A stretch of 64,000 nucleotides of DNA from Streptomyces sp. NBC_01306 (GTDB lineage Bacteria; Actinomycetota; Actinomycetes; Streptomycetales; Streptomycetaceae): contig NZ_JAPEPC010000001.1 in assembly GCF_026340465.1 (NCBI RefSeq), forward strand, positions 434,001-498,000. Reading direction: 5' to 3'. A model generated the notes under the pieces. The model worked only from the letters and a program-made list of their open reading frames with translations, searched no databases and was not told the origin of the DNA. Of the stretch, positions 15,156 to 23,893 are shown one piece after another (position 1 is the stretch's first letter; each line of letters starts with the position of its first letter). A program made the translations under genes and the position numbers.

Positions 15156-16336
15156 CGGGCGGCCCCCTTGTGTGCCGTGGGATTCGCGGCCGTCCTCGAC
15201 GGGGACCCGTACACGTCACCGACCGCCGGGAGCGGCAGCGTGGGCAGCGACTTCCGCTGTGACGGCTGTACGGGGACCAGGCCGTCGAGCCCCGCGCCGG
15301 CCGGGACCCCGCCGGCGGCTCCGGTCGCCGTTCCGGCCGTGGACGCCGCGCCCGCACCGCCGAGTCGGCCGTTCATGCTGATCTCGTTGAGGTTGCCCCG
15401 GCCGTCGATGGTGCGGTGCACGGGGTCGTAGGCGTTGAGGAGGTTCCCGGCCGCGAGCGGCGCGTCGTCCAGCATCTCGGCGAGCGAGGCCCGCTGTTCG
15501 ACCAGCGTGTCGGTGATGGGCCGCAGCCGGCTGACGCTCTTCTTGAGGGACCCGCGGTTCTCCTCGATGAAGGTCTTCACCTGGCCGAGCGCGGTGCCCA
15601 GTTCCTTCAGGGCGGTCCCGAGATCGTCCTTGTCGTCGTTGAGGAAGCCCGAGACCGTGGCGAGCTGCTGCTCCGCCGTGTGCACCTTTCCGTCGTTGCC
15701 CTTGAGCATCGTGGTGAAGGACTGGAGGTAGGCGAGGGTGTCGAAGAGGTTGCCGCTGCTCTTGTCGAGTGTCTTGGCCGCCTTGCCGAACTGCTCGATC
15801 GAGTCGCCGATCGCCTTGCCGTTGCCCTTCAGGTTGGCCGCGCCGGTCTTGAGCAGATCGTCCAGCGCACCCTTCGAGTTGGCGCCCTTCGGCCCGAGTG
15901 CGGTGGCCAGCTGGGTGACGCTCGCGTACAGCTGGTCGACCTCGACGGGGGTGGCGTTGCGGTCCGCCGCGAGTGTGGCCCGGTCCTTGAGCTGCGGGCC
16001 GCCGGCGTACGCGGGTGACAGCTGGACGTACCGGTCGGCGACGATGCTGGGCGCGACGATCAGGGCGCGGGCGTCGGCCGGCACCTTCACGCCCTTGTCG
16101 AGGGCGAGGACCACCCGTACCTCCCGGCCCTCCGGCCGCACGGAGTCGACCCGGCCCACCTTGACTCCGAGAATCCGCAGGTCGGAGCCTGCGTAGAGGC
16201 CGGTGGCCCGGTCGAAGTAGGCGGTGATCCGGTGGCCTCCCGCACTGTCGAGGGCCATGACCCCGGTGGTGGTCACTCCCGCGACCAGGACGAGCCCGGC
16301 CCCGATCCCCACGAACCGCCTGGTGGTGTGGTTCAT
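15152..16336 (-). CDS. mceD: Mce family protein, MceD position
   Basis: A 394-aa protein with an N-terminal anchor ('FVGIGAGLVLVAGVTTTGVMAL'), the MCE domain ('HRITAYFDRATGLYAGSDLR' onward) and a long helical part that builds the tunnel, ending in a Gly/Ala-rich linker and a short tail. The ATG at 16336 overlaps the mceC stop (ATGA); an upstream in-frame ATG at 16372 would add 12 residues without family support. Six such proteins are encoded in order on the minus strand. Confidence 0.9.
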   Translation of the reverse strand: MNHTTRRFVGIGAGLVLVAGVTTTGVMALDSAGGHRITAYFDRATGLYAGSDLRILGVKVGRVDSVRPEGREVRVVLALDKGVKVPADARALIVAPSIVADRYVQLSPAYAGGPQLKDRATLAADRNATPVEVDQLYASVTQLATALGPKGANSKGALDDLLKTGAANLKGNGKAIGDSIEQFGKAAKTLDKSSGNLFDTLAYLQSFTTMLKGNDGKVHTAEQQLATVSGFLNDDKDDLGTALKELGTALGQVKTFIEENRGSLKKSVSRLRPITDTLVEQRASLAEMLDDAPLAAGNLLNAYDPVHRTIDGRGNLNEISMNGRLGGAGAASTAGTATGAAGGVPAGAGLDGLVPVQPSQRKSLPTLPLPAVGDVYGSPSRTAANPTAHKGAAR

Positions 16337-17382
16337 CGGCTGCTCCCCTGGCTCTGCCGGGGCGACACACATCCGGTGGCCGGAGGTGTGCCCGCGGGCA
16401 GGTAGTTCTTCGGGACGAGCCCGCAGATGTAGCTGTCGAACCAGCGCCCGTTGCCCAGGGTGTTGCCGACGAGCCGGTAGTAAGGACCGGCCAGGGACAG
16501 CGCCTTGTCCAGGCTCTTGCGGTTCTTCAGCAGGACGGCCGTGACCTTGTCGAGCGCGGTCAGGGTGGGCTTCAGCTGCTTGTTGTTGTCCTTGACCAGG
16601 CCGGTCAGTTCCGTACCGAGGTCGGTGGTGCCGGTGAGCAGCCGGCGGATGGAGTCCCGCCGGTTCTGGATCTCGCCGAGCAGCAGATTGCCGTCCTTGA
16701 GGAGGGCGTCGAAGCTGCTGTTCTTGTCGGAGAGGGTCTTGGTGAGCTGTTTGCTGCCCTTGAGCAGCTTGGCCAGTTCGGCGTCGCGCTGCGAGACCGT
16801 CCGCGACAGCGCGGAGAGGCCGGTCGCCGCGTTCTTCACGTCGGGGGGCGAGTCCTTGAAGGTGTCCGAGATCGTCTCGAAGCTCTTCGCGAGCTGCTTG
16901 GTGTCGAGGTCGCCGATGGTGTCGCTGAGTCCGCTGAACGCCTGGGTGACGTCGTACGGCGATGTGGTGCGGCTCAGCGGGATCCGGTCCGACGGGTTCT
17001 GCGGCCCGGTGCCGACCGGGTCGAGTGCCAGGTACTTGTCGCCGAGCAGCGTCTTGATGGCGATGGCCGCCGTGCTGGAGTTCCCGACCCAGGCGTCCTT
17101 GACCTTGAAGGTCACCTTCACCTTGGCGCCGTCGAGCGCGACCGCTTTCACCTGGCCGACCCTGACCCCGGCGATCCGTACCTCGTCGCCGGGGCCGATC
17201 CCCGCCGACTCGGTGAAGTCGGCGGTGTACGTGGTGCCGCCGCCGATGAAGGGCAGCGAGTCGGCGCGGTAGGCGGCGAGCCCGATCAGGGCGAGCACCA
17301 GCAGTCCGACCACGCTCACGGCGACCGGGTTGCGCTCCCGTACGGGTTTGAGCCGCGGGAGCCGCAGGCGGGGCGCGTTCAT
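16333..17382 (-). CDS. mceC: Mce family protein, MceC position
   Basis: A 349-aa protein: basic start ('MNAPRLRLPRLKPVRERNP'), membrane anchor ('VAVSVVGLLVLALIGLAAY'), MCE domain ('TYTADFTESAGIGPGDEVRIAGVRVG') and an extended helical region rich in Lys, Asp and Leu. It ends 'TGCVSPRQSQGSSR' with a two-cysteine C-terminal module ('SYICGLVPKN...TGC') also found in other Mce members. The ATG at 17382 overlaps mceB by four bases; the longer open frame upstream (to 17487) lies inside mceB. Confidence 0.9.
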   Translation of the reverse strand: MNAPRLRLPRLKPVRERNPVAVSVVGLLVLALIGLAAYRADSLPFIGGGTTYTADFTESAGIGPGDEVRIAGVRVGQVKAVALDGAKVKVTFKVKDAWVGNSSTAAIAIKTLLGDKYLALDPVGTGPQNPSDRIPLSRTTSPYDVTQAFSGLSDTIGDLDTKQLAKSFETISDTFKDSPPDVKNAATGLSALSRTVSQRDAELAKLLKGSKQLTKTLSDKNSSFDALLKDGNLLLGEIQNRRDSIRRLLTGTTDLGTELTGLVKDNNKQLKPTLTALDKVTAVLLKNRKSLDKALSLAGPYYRLVGNTLGNGRWFDSYICGLVPKNYLPAGTPPATGCVSPRQSQGSSR

Positions 17383-18410
17383 CCCTGGCACCTCGATTCG
17401 GTGACCGCGATGCCGGTGGGCGGCTTGCTGCCGTCCGATGTGGTCACGCCCGTCACGCGGGCCTCGCAGAGATAGAGGTTGAGCCACGATCCGTAGGAGG
17501 CGAGCCGGGTGACGGCCTGCATCTTGCCGGGTGTGTTCCGCAGGAAGTCCTGGAGCTGCGGGGTGCCGTCGCCCAACTGCTTCGACACCCTGCCGAGTTC
17601 GCTGATGTCCTTCTTCAGCGGCGCCCGGCCGTCCTGGAGCAGTCCGGCGGTCGAGGTCGTCAGTGCGCCCATCGCGGTGATCGCGTCCCCGAGGGGCTTG
17701 CGGTCCCCGGCGAAGCCGGTGACGAGCTGCTGGAGGGTGACGACGAGGTCGTTGAAGTCCGACTCCCGGTCGTTGACCGTCGTCAGTACCGTGTTGAGGT
17801 TCTTGATGACCTGGCCGATGACCTTGTCCTTGGCGGCGACCGTGGTGGTCAGCGATCCGACGTGCTGGAGCAGGCTGTCGACGGTGCCGCCCTCGCCCTG
17901 GAGCACCTGCACGATGGAGTTGGCGAGCTGGTTCATCTCGGCCGGGGCCAGCCCCTGGAGGAGCGGCTGGAACCCGTTGAACAGCTCGGTGAGGTCCAGG
18001 GCCGGTGTGGTGTGCGAGAGCTGGATGGTGTCGCCGGGCGGGAAGTGCTTCCCGACGGGCCCGGTGCCCTGCTCCAGGTCGACGTACCGCTGGCCGACCA
18101 TGTTGAGGTACTTGATCGACGCGGTCACCGAAGCGGGCAGGGTGCGCCCCTTGTCCACCGCGAAGCGCACCTCGGCGAGCCGCCGGTCGGCGACCTTCAC
18201 GGACTCGACCTGGCCGACCTTCACCCCGGCGATCCGTACGCTGTCCCCGGCGATCAGGCCGGTGGCGTCGGTGAAGCGCGCCCGGTAGGAGACGGTGTCG
18301 CCGACATCCGTGTTGGCGATGCTCAGCCCGAGTACCACGGTGGCCAGCGAGGTCACCAGGACGAAGACCAGGGACTTGACGAGCGGAGCCGTCAGGCTGC
18401 GGCGCTTCAC
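17379..18410 (-). CDS. mceB: Mce family protein, MceB position
   Basis: A 343-aa protein with anchor ('LVKSLVFVLVTSLATVVLGLSI'), MCE domain ('SYRARFTDATGLIAGDSVRIAGVKVG'), helical tunnel region, and C-terminal pair of cysteines ('LNLYLCEARVTG' and 'TESRCQG'). It overlaps mceA and mceC by four bases each. It is predicted to be anchored in the membrane with the bulk outside. Confidence 0.9.
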   Translation of the reverse strand: MKRRSLTAPLVKSLVFVLVTSLATVVLGLSIANTDVGDTVSYRARFTDATGLIAGDSVRIAGVKVGQVESVKVADRRLAEVRFAVDKGRTLPASVTASIKYLNMVGQRYVDLEQGTGPVGKHFPPGDTIQLSHTTPALDLTELFNGFQPLLQGLAPAEMNQLANSIVQVLQGEGGTVDSLLQHVGSLTTTVAAKDKVIGQVIKNLNTVLTTVNDRESDFNDLVVTLQQLVTGFAGDRKPLGDAITAMGALTTSTAGLLQDGRAPLKKDISELGRVSKQLGDGTPQLQDFLRNTPGKMQAVTRLASYGSWLNLYLCEARVTGVTTSDGSKPPTGIAVTESRCQG

Positions 18411-19648
18411 TTGAGCCTCACCTCCGCACCGCGGAAGACCGGGCCGGCCAGCAGGCTGCTCCAGTCGGGAAGGGACTGCGCCGAAGCCTTCGCGCCGGGG
18501 GCAAGGAGTTCGTTGACGAGCTGGTTCTCCTGGGGCGAGTTGGGCAGCCCGAGGCTGTCCGACTTCTTCGCGCCGGTGGCGGCGGTCGGCACGGTCTTGC
18601 CGATGTAGGGGACGGAGTAGCAGTGCGGCCCGCCGCTCGCGGTGTAGGACGGGGTGTCCCGGCCCGGTGTGTACTTCCCGAGTGAGGGGACGGAGACGAG
18701 GCTGACATGCAGTCCCGGCTCGTCCGTTCCCTTGCCGAGTGCCTTGTCCATGGCGGGGACGAAGCCCGCCAGGGTGCTCAGGGTGCAGGGGAATTCGGGG
18801 GCGTACTTCGCGAGGAGTTCCAGGGTGGGCCGGCCGGTCGCGGAGAGCCGGATGATGTTGTCCTTGTTCTGCTGGAGGAAGGCCGTGACGTCCTGGGCGG
18901 TTCTGGTGGTGGTGCCGTACAGGCCCGCCAGTTCGGCCTGCTTCTCGGCGAGCGTCGAGCTGGTGGTGGTGAAGTCGGTGAGCGCGCTGAGGATGTCGGG
19001 CGCCGCGTCGGAGTAGACCTTGGTGACCTTCACCAGTTCCGCGATGTCCCGGTTGAGCGTGGGCAGTTGAGGGTTGAGCTTCTTCAGGTAGGTGTCGAGG
19101 GTGACGAAGGTGTCGCCGAGCTGCTGCCCCCGGCCGCTCAGGGCCTGCGAGACGGCGGTCAGCGTGGCGGAGAGCTTCTGCGGCTCGACCGCGGTGAGCA
19201 GCGGCAGCACATGGTCGAGCACCTGCTCCAGCTCGATGGCGTTGCGCGAGCGGTCCTGCGGGATGGTGTCGCCCGCCTTGAGCGCGCGGGTGGACGCGTG
19301 GGCCGGCGGTACGAGTGCGACGTACCGCTCACCGAACAGTGTCGTCGGCAGCATCTGCGCGGTGACGTCGGACGGGACCTGGCCCAGCTTGTCCGGCTGG
19401 ATGGCGAGGGTGAGCCGGGCGCCGCCGCCGTCCGAGCTGATGCCGCGCACCTGCCCGATGACGACACCGCGCAGCTTCACATCGGCGTTGAGGTGCATCT
19501 CGCTGCCGACGGTGTCGGTGTCCACCCGGACCGTCGCCGAGTCGGTGAAGTCCTTCTGGTACACGGCGATCGACAGCCAGATCAGCAGGGCGGGGACCAC
19601 GATGAAGACCACGCCGGCGAGCCTGCGCCGTACGGTCCGCGCGTTCAT
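18407..19648 (-). CDS. mceA: Mce family protein, MceA position
   Basis: A 413-aa protein with anchor ('LAGVVFIVVPALLIWLSIAVY'), MCE domain ('VRVDTDTVGSEMHLNADVKLRG') and helical region, then a C-terminal domain with cysteines ('EFPCTLSTLAGF', 'GPHCYSVPYIG'). It is the first Mce gene after the two permease genes, which defines it as MceA by order. The ATG at 19648 overlaps the upstream YrbE stop by four bases. The frame is open far upstream (to 21319), but that part is an antisense-like shadow of the permease genes. Confidence 0.9.
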   Translation of the reverse strand: MNARTVRRRLAGVVFIVVPALLIWLSIAVYQKDFTDSATVRVDTDTVGSEMHLNADVKLRGVVIGQVRGISSDGGGARLTLAIQPDKLGQVPSDVTAQMLPTTLFGERYVALVPPAHASTRALKAGDTIPQDRSRNAIELEQVLDHVLPLLTAVEPQKLSATLTAVSQALSGRGQQLGDTFVTLDTYLKKLNPQLPTLNRDIAELVKVTKVYSDAAPDILSALTDFTTTSSTLAEKQAELAGLYGTTTRTAQDVTAFLQQNKDNIIRLSATGRPTLELLAKYAPEFPCTLSTLAGFVPAMDKALGKGTDEPGLHVSLVSVPSLGKYTPGRDTPSYTASGGPHCYSVPYIGKTVPTAATGAKKSDSLGLPNSPQENQLVNELLAPGAKASAQSLPDWSSLLAGPVFRGAEVRLK

Positions 19649-20448
19649 CCGGCCACCTTCACGGTCGTGGTGGCGCCCCAGATGGCGAGGGAGAGGAAGA
19701 AGTCGGTGACGCTGATGAGCACGATGGCGTTGCGCACCGAACGGCCGACCGCCACCCCGACCCCGGCGGGGCCGCCGGTGGCGCGGAACCCGTAGTAGCA
19801 GTGGGCCAGGATCACCAGCACGCTGAAGATCAGCACTTTGAGCACCGAGAGCAGGACGTCGTCCGGGGAGAGGAACAGGTTGAAGTAGTGGTCGTAGGTG
19901 CCGGACGACTGCCCCTTGAAGAGGACGGTCACCAGACGGGACGCGACGTACGAGCTGAGCAGCCCCATCGCGTACAGCGGGATGATCGCGACGACCCCGG
20001 CGATGATCCGGGTGGTGACGAGGTACGGCATGGAGCGCACCCCCATCGCTTCGAGGGCGTCCACCTCCTCGTTGATGCGCATCGCGCCGAGCTGTGCGGT
20101 GAAGCCCGCGCCGACGGTCGCGGAGAGGGCGAGTCCGGCCACCAGTGGGGCGATCTCGCGGGTGTTGAAGTACGCGGAGATGAACCCGGTGAAGGCGGCG
20201 GTGCCGATCTGGTTGAGCGCGGCGTATCCCTGGAGGCCGACGACCGTCCCCGTGAAGAGGGTCATGCCGACCATCACGCCGATGGTGCCGCCGATGACTC
20301 CGAGGCCCCCGCTGCCGAAGGCGACCTCGGCGAGCAGCCGCTGGACCTCTCTGATGTAGCGGCGAAGGGTACGCGGGATCCAGATGAGCGCCCGTACGTA
20401 GAAGACGAGTTGGTCGCCGGAGCGGTCGAGCCAGCCGAGCATGGACAT
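19645..20448 (-). CDS. YrbE/MlaE-family ABC permease B of the Mce transporter
   Basis: A 267-aa integral membrane protein with about five to six hydrophobic segments and the MlaE core: 'GLGVIGGTIGVMVGMTLFTG', the coupling-helix signature 'AQLGAMRINEEVDALEAMGV' (EExDALxxMG), and a hydrophobic end. Together with the YrbEA partner it forms the permease dimer to which the Mkl ATPase binds in the cytoplasm. Its start is 3 bp after the preceding stop, with GGGGAG in the end of that gene as Shine-Dalgarno; an ATG two codons later is also possible. Confidence 0.92.
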   Translation of the reverse strand: MSMLGWLDRSGDQLVFYVRALIWIPRTLRRYIREVQRLLAEVAFGSGGLGVIGGTIGVMVGMTLFTGTVVGLQGYAALNQIGTAAFTGFISAYFNTREIAPLVAGLALSATVGAGFTAQLGAMRINEEVDALEAMGVRSMPYLVTTRIIAGVVAIIPLYAMGLLSSYVASRLVTVLFKGQSSGTYDHYFNLFLSPDDVLLSVLKVLIFSVLVILAHCYYGFRATGGPAGVGVAVGRSVRNAIVLISVTDFFLSLAIWGATTTVKVAG

Positions 20449-20451
20449 CTC

Positions 20452-21309
20452 TCAGCTCCCCTTCGCGGGGACGATCTGGAGATAGACCGCCGTGAGGACC
20501 ATGTTCACGAAGAACAGCAGCATGAAGGTGATGACGACGGACTGGTTGACCGCGTCCCCGACACCCTTGGGGCCGCCCCTGGGGTTCAGACCTCGGTAGG
20601 CGGCGACGATCCCCGCGAGGAACCCGAAGATCAGCGCTTTGACCTCGCTGATGTAGAGGTCGGGCAGCTGGGCGAGCGCGGAGAAACTGGAGAGGTAGGC
20701 GCCCGGTGTGCCGTGCTGAAGGATCACGTTGAAGAAGTAGCCGCCGAGTGTGCCGACGACCGAGACCAGTCCGTTCAGCAGGACCGCCACGAACATGGTG
20801 GCGAGCACCCGGGGGACGACGAGGCGCTGGACGGGTGAGACGCCCATGACCTCCATCGCGTCCAGCTCCTCGCGGATCTTCCGGGAGCCGAGGTCGGCGC
20901 AGATCGCCGAGCCGCCGGCGCCCGCGATGAGCAGCGCGACGATCAGCGGGCTGGCCTGCTGGATGACGGCGAGCACGCTCGCTCCGCCGGTGAAGGACTG
21001 GGCGCCGAGCTGCTGGGTGAGCGAGCCGACCTGGAGGGCGATGACCGCGCCGAAGGGGATCGAGACCAGGGCGGCGGGCAGGATGGTGACGCTCGCGATG
21101 AACCAGAACTGCTCGATGAACTCCCTTACCTGGAAGGGTCTTCGGAAGACGGCCCGGGTCACGGTGGCTCCGAGGGCGAAGAGCTTCCCGGTCTCGCGCA
21201 GCGGGGCGAGCACCCGCAGCGGCGGGCGGGGCTGCCGGTAGTCGGCGGCCTTGCCCCCGCCGCCGTCCGCGGACGGCTCGGACGGTCGGACCGGTACCTG
21301 TGCGGTCAT
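20452..21309 (-). CDS. YrbE/MlaE-family ABC permease A of the Mce transporter
   Basis: A 285-aa integral membrane protein with a Pro/Gly-rich cytoplasmic N-terminus of about 35 residues, then MlaE-type membrane segments and the coupling signature 'ADLGSRKIREELDAMEVMGV' (EELDAMxxMG). 'ALVSIPFGAVIALQVGSLT' is the first core helix. It overlaps the mkl gene by four bases, so ATPase and permease are made in a fixed ratio. In actinobacteria these permeases come in pairs, YrbEA and YrbEB, as here. Confidence 0.92.
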   Translation of the reverse strand: MTAQVPVRPSEPSADGGGGKAADYRQPRPPLRVLAPLRETGKLFALGATVTRAVFRRPFQVREFIEQFWFIASVTILPAALVSIPFGAVIALQVGSLTQQLGAQSFTGGASVLAVIQQASPLIVALLIAGAGGSAICADLGSRKIREELDAMEVMGVSPVQRLVVPRVLATMFVAVLLNGLVSVVGTLGGYFFNVILQHGTPGAYLSSFSALAQLPDLYISEVKALIFGFLAGIVAAYRGLNPRGGPKGVGDAVNQSVVITFMLLFFVNMVLTAVYLQIVPAKGS

Positions 21310-22295
21310 GGCCGGCCACCGCCGGAGGCCGGGGCCGCGTAACTCCTGAGGATGGCGGTGCGCGCCGCTTCGGGCAGCTCCGCCATCATGCCCAGCACGC
21401 GTTCCCTGCGGCGCAGCACCGCCTGGCGCTCCGGCAGCCCTTCGGACGGTTCGAGCTGCGGGACGATGGGCCGCGGCGCCTGCGGGCGGGAGCCGGCCGC
21501 GCTGCGCTGCTCGGCCGCGAGGGTCGCCGCGTCCTTCTCCTCGGACATCCCGATCGGCCCTTCGCGCCGGCCGCTCAGGAACTGCGCGACCACCGGCTCC
21601 TCGCTGGTGAGGAGCAGTTCGCGGGGCCCGAAGGTGACCAGGTTGCGCAGGAAGAGCATCCCCATGTTGTCGGGCACGGTGGCCGCGATGTCGAGATTGT
21701 GGGTGACGATCAGCATCGTCGCGTCGAACTGCGCGTTCAGATCGATGAGGAGCTGGGAGATGTACGACGTACGGACCGGGTCGAGTCCGGAGTCCGGTTC
21801 GTCGATGAGGATGATCTGGGGGTCGAGTACGAGGGCGCGCGCGAGACCGGCGCGCTTGCGCATTCCGCCGGATATCTCCCCCGGCAGCTTCTCCTCCGCG
21901 CCCAGGAGGCCGACCATGTCCATCCGCTCCATGACGATGCGGCGGATCTCGGACTCCTTCTTCCTGGTGTGCTCCCGGAGCGGAAAGGCCACGTTGTCGA
22001 AGAGGGTCATCGATCCGAAGAGTGCACCGTCCTGGAACATCAGGCCGAAGAGCTTGCGGGTCTCGTAGATGTCGCGCTCGGGGCTGTTCACCATGTCGAC
22101 GCCGTTGATGAGCACACTGCCCCGCTCGGGTTTCAGCAGCCCGATCAGAGACTTCAGGAACACGGTCTTTCCGGTGCCGGAAGGGCCGAGCATCACACTG
22201 ACTTCACCGGCCGGGAGCGTGAGTGTCACGTCCTGCCAGATTCTCTGCTTGCCGAAAGACTTCGTGAGCCCTTCAACAACTACTTCGATTCCCAT
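21306..22295 (-). CDS. mkl: Mce transporter ATPase (Mkl/MlaF type)
   Basis: A 329-aa ABC ATPase: Walker A 'GPSGTGKTVF', Q-loop 'LMFQDGALFGSMT', signature 'EISGGMRKRAGLARAL', Walker B 'IILIDEPDSGLDPV' and H-loop 'MLIVTHN'. The 'MRKRAGLARAL' style and the C-terminal extension of about 85 residues after the cassette are typical of Mkl, which powers Mce lipid importers. The ATG at 22295 has a perfect AGGAGGTGAG just upstream. It is the first gene of the operon; the 504-bp divergent region before it carries the TTGTCA-N5-TGACAA operator 117 bp upstream. Confidence 0.93.
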   Translation of the reverse strand: MGIEVVVEGLTKSFGKQRIWQDVTLTLPAGEVSVMLGPSGTGKTVFLKSLIGLLKPERGSVLINGVDMVNSPERDIYETRKLFGLMFQDGALFGSMTLFDNVAFPLREHTRKKESEIRRIVMERMDMVGLLGAEEKLPGEISGGMRKRAGLARALVLDPQIILIDEPDSGLDPVRTSYISQLLIDLNAQFDATMLIVTHNLDIAATVPDNMGMLFLRNLVTFGPRELLLTSEEPVVAQFLSGRREGPIGMSEEKDAATLAAEQRSAAGSRPQAPRPIVPQLEPSEGLPERQAVLRRRERVLGMMAELPEAARTAILRSYAAPASGGGRP

Positions 22296-22411
22296 CTCAC
22301 CTCCTGCATGCACTCACGAAGTGACAGAAGTGCGCCGAGAGGCGCACGTTAAGTTCACCGGCGCCGCCGGGACAAGCCCTTGAACAGGTAACTCCCCAAG
22401 AAATTGAGCTA

Positions 22412-22430
22412 CTTGTCATGAGGTGACAAG
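22412..22430. promoter_or_regulatory. Inverted repeat CTTGTCA-N5-TGACAAG, candidate regulator site
   Basis: Perfect 7-bp arms with spacer TGAGG, 117 bp upstream of the mkl start. The same TTGTCA-N5-TGACAA core is at 26534-26550 before the PucR-type regulator gene. I found no third copy by eye. Confidence 0.6.
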
Positions 22431-22528
22431 CCCGTGCGGAAACCTTGTTGAAAAGTGCTCACTCACAGCATGGACGCAGGTGAGGGACTTACACCCGGCC
22501 TCAACCGGCCGAGAGGTTCGCGGAGAGC

Positions 22529-22664
22529 GACGTTACGGCCGGGTAACCTGGGGCCGCAATAGCCAGCCCCGCAAGTTTTGTCCCGGCATCTCGCCGCCGC
22601 CCTCCCCTTTGCGGTAACTGAGCAGCTCAGCAAGGAAATTCATCCAGAAGTGATAAATTCCGCG
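22529..22664. promoter_or_regulatory. Conserved promoter blocks A and B, copy 1
   Basis: Block A (22529-22564) includes GTTAC-N6-GTAAC (22532-22547) and matches 26308-26343 at 28 of 36 positions. Block B (22650-22664, GTGATAAATTCCGCG) matches 26429-26443 at 13 of 15. The blocks are 109 bp apart in both places. GTTAC-N6-GTAAC resembles sites bound by OmpR-type regulators such as GlnR and MtrA. Confidence 0.5.
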
Positions 22665-22799
22665 AGCAGGATTGTGCAGCGGTGTTTCCCGCCAGTAACC
22701 TCACGGCTCGGTGAATTCACACCTGTTCCGGCACGCCGCAGACCCATCAGGTCCGAGTACGGCACCGCCTTCCGGCCGGCTGCCGAAAAAGGGGAAGAC

Positions 22800-23744
22800 A
22801 TGAGATCCGTTTCCACCCGGTCGCGTCTGGGGCTGCTCGCCGGCTCCACCGCCCTCGCCGCATTTGTGTCCGTGGGCACGGCCACCGCGGCCAGCGGGCC
22901 CGTGAACCTCAACGGCAGCTGGGCGCCGTTCTCCCGGTGCCCCGTGGACGCTCCGGCGATGCTGGCCGCCGACGGGCAGAGCGACACCGCGCTCTGCGTC
23001 TCCTCGCACTCGGCGAACGGCTCCATCAAGCTCGGCAACTCCGTCGTGCCCACCGGAGCGAGCGATCTGCAACTCGGCGTGATCACCCACCCCGACGGCT
23101 CATCGACGCTGGTCTCCCCCGCGGGCGGCGCCCTGGTGGCCGACTCGGCACAGCTCCCGGGCGGCCTGCTGGGCCTGATGTGCCCGAGCAACGTCCCGTT
23201 GGTCAGCGGCATCTGCCACCAGATCACCGACAACAGCCTCAACCGGGTCACCGCCACCATCGAATCGGTGAACAACCCGAGCGACTTCACCCTGCTGGCC
23301 GGGGCCACCACGGGGAAGCCGATCGTGACGCTGCCGGTGCGGATCCATCTGCAGAACCCGTTCCTCGGCGACAAGTGCTACATCGGCACCTCGTCGGACC
23401 CCATCCTGCTGCGCCCGCAGAACGTCACCGCCCCGACCCCCGGCACCGAGGCGTTCGACGCCGACGGCACCGCCGACCCGAACGGCGCCCTGGGCCGGAT
23501 CAACCTCATCGGCGCGAACCAGGGCGACTCGGCCTACGCGGTCCCCGGCGCCAGCGGTTGCGGGCTGGACCTGCTGAACTGGGCGGTGAACCTGAAGACG
23601 GCGCTGCCGTCCGCATCGGGCAAGAACAGCGTGACCCTGAACAGCGCTTCGACCTATGTCGCCACCCTCAACGACCCGGCGAGCGTCGCCCCTGGCGAGG
23701 GCAAGGCACTCTCGGACGCCTGGCACTCGGCCGTACGACCCTGA
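22800..23744 (+). CDS. Secreted protein of unknown function, next to the mce operon
   Basis: A 314-aa protein with a clear Sec-type signal ('LGLLAGSTALAAFVSVGTATAA') and a mature part rich in Ser, Gly, Asn and Thr with six cysteines ('FSRCPVD', 'ALCVSS', 'LMCPSN', 'GICHQI', 'DKCYIG', 'SGCGLD'), probably three disulfides. I do not recognise a named domain. The ATG at 22800 has GGGGAAG 4 nt upstream. It is divergent from the mce operon over a shared regulatory region and is followed by a strong terminator. The placement suggests an extracellular partner of the lipid importer, for example a carrier or wall-bound binding protein, but this is inference. Confidence 0.8.
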   Translation: MRSVSTRSRLGLLAGSTALAAFVSVGTATAASGPVNLNGSWAPFSRCPVDAPAMLAADGQSDTALCVSSHSANGSIKLGNSVVPTGASDLQLGVITHPDGSSTLVSPAGGALVADSAQLPGGLLGLMCPSNVPLVSGICHQITDNSLNRVTATIESVNNPSDFTLLAGATTGKPIVTLPVRIHLQNPFLGDKCYIGTSSDPILLRPQNVTAPTPGTEAFDADGTADPNGALGRINLIGANQGDSAYAVPGASGCGLDLLNWAVNLKTALPSASGKNSVTLNSASTYVATLNDPASVAPGEGKALSDAWHSAVRP

Positions 23745-23764
23745 CGGGTCTCGCCACACCTGCC

Positions 23765-23803
23765 CCGATGGGGCCGCCCCGGCTGCGGGGGCGGCCCCAT
23801 CGG
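23765..23803. terminator. Strong bidirectional terminator between convergent secreted-protein genes
   Basis: A 16-bp perfect stem: CCGATGGGGCCGCCCC (23765-23780) and its complement (23788-23803), loop of 7 nt. It lies 20 bp after the stop of the plus-strand gene and 90 bp before the end of the minus-strand gene. Confidence 0.9.
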
Positions 23804-23893
23804 CCTGCCGGGCCCGGTGATGCGGCCCGGCACAGCGCCCGGTGCCGACAACCAGCCATTCATGGCGAGCGGTCGGCACGACGGAGCGTCACC

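Larger units (their letters stand above)
22296..22799. other. Divergent regulatory region, mce operon / secreted protein
   Basis: A 504-bp region with no gene. It holds the inverted repeat at 22412-22430, conserved block A (22529-22564) and block B (22650-22664), a small palindrome CTGAG-CAG-CTCAG (22617-22629) and several GTAAC pentamers. It is more AT-rich than its surroundings near 22630-22670. Confidence 0.7.

Noticed and set aside
19649..21319. mceA open frame extending through the permease genes, as if a fusion
   Set aside because: The upstream part is a shadow of the two YrbE genes; the ATG at 19648 with a four-base overlap fits the operon.
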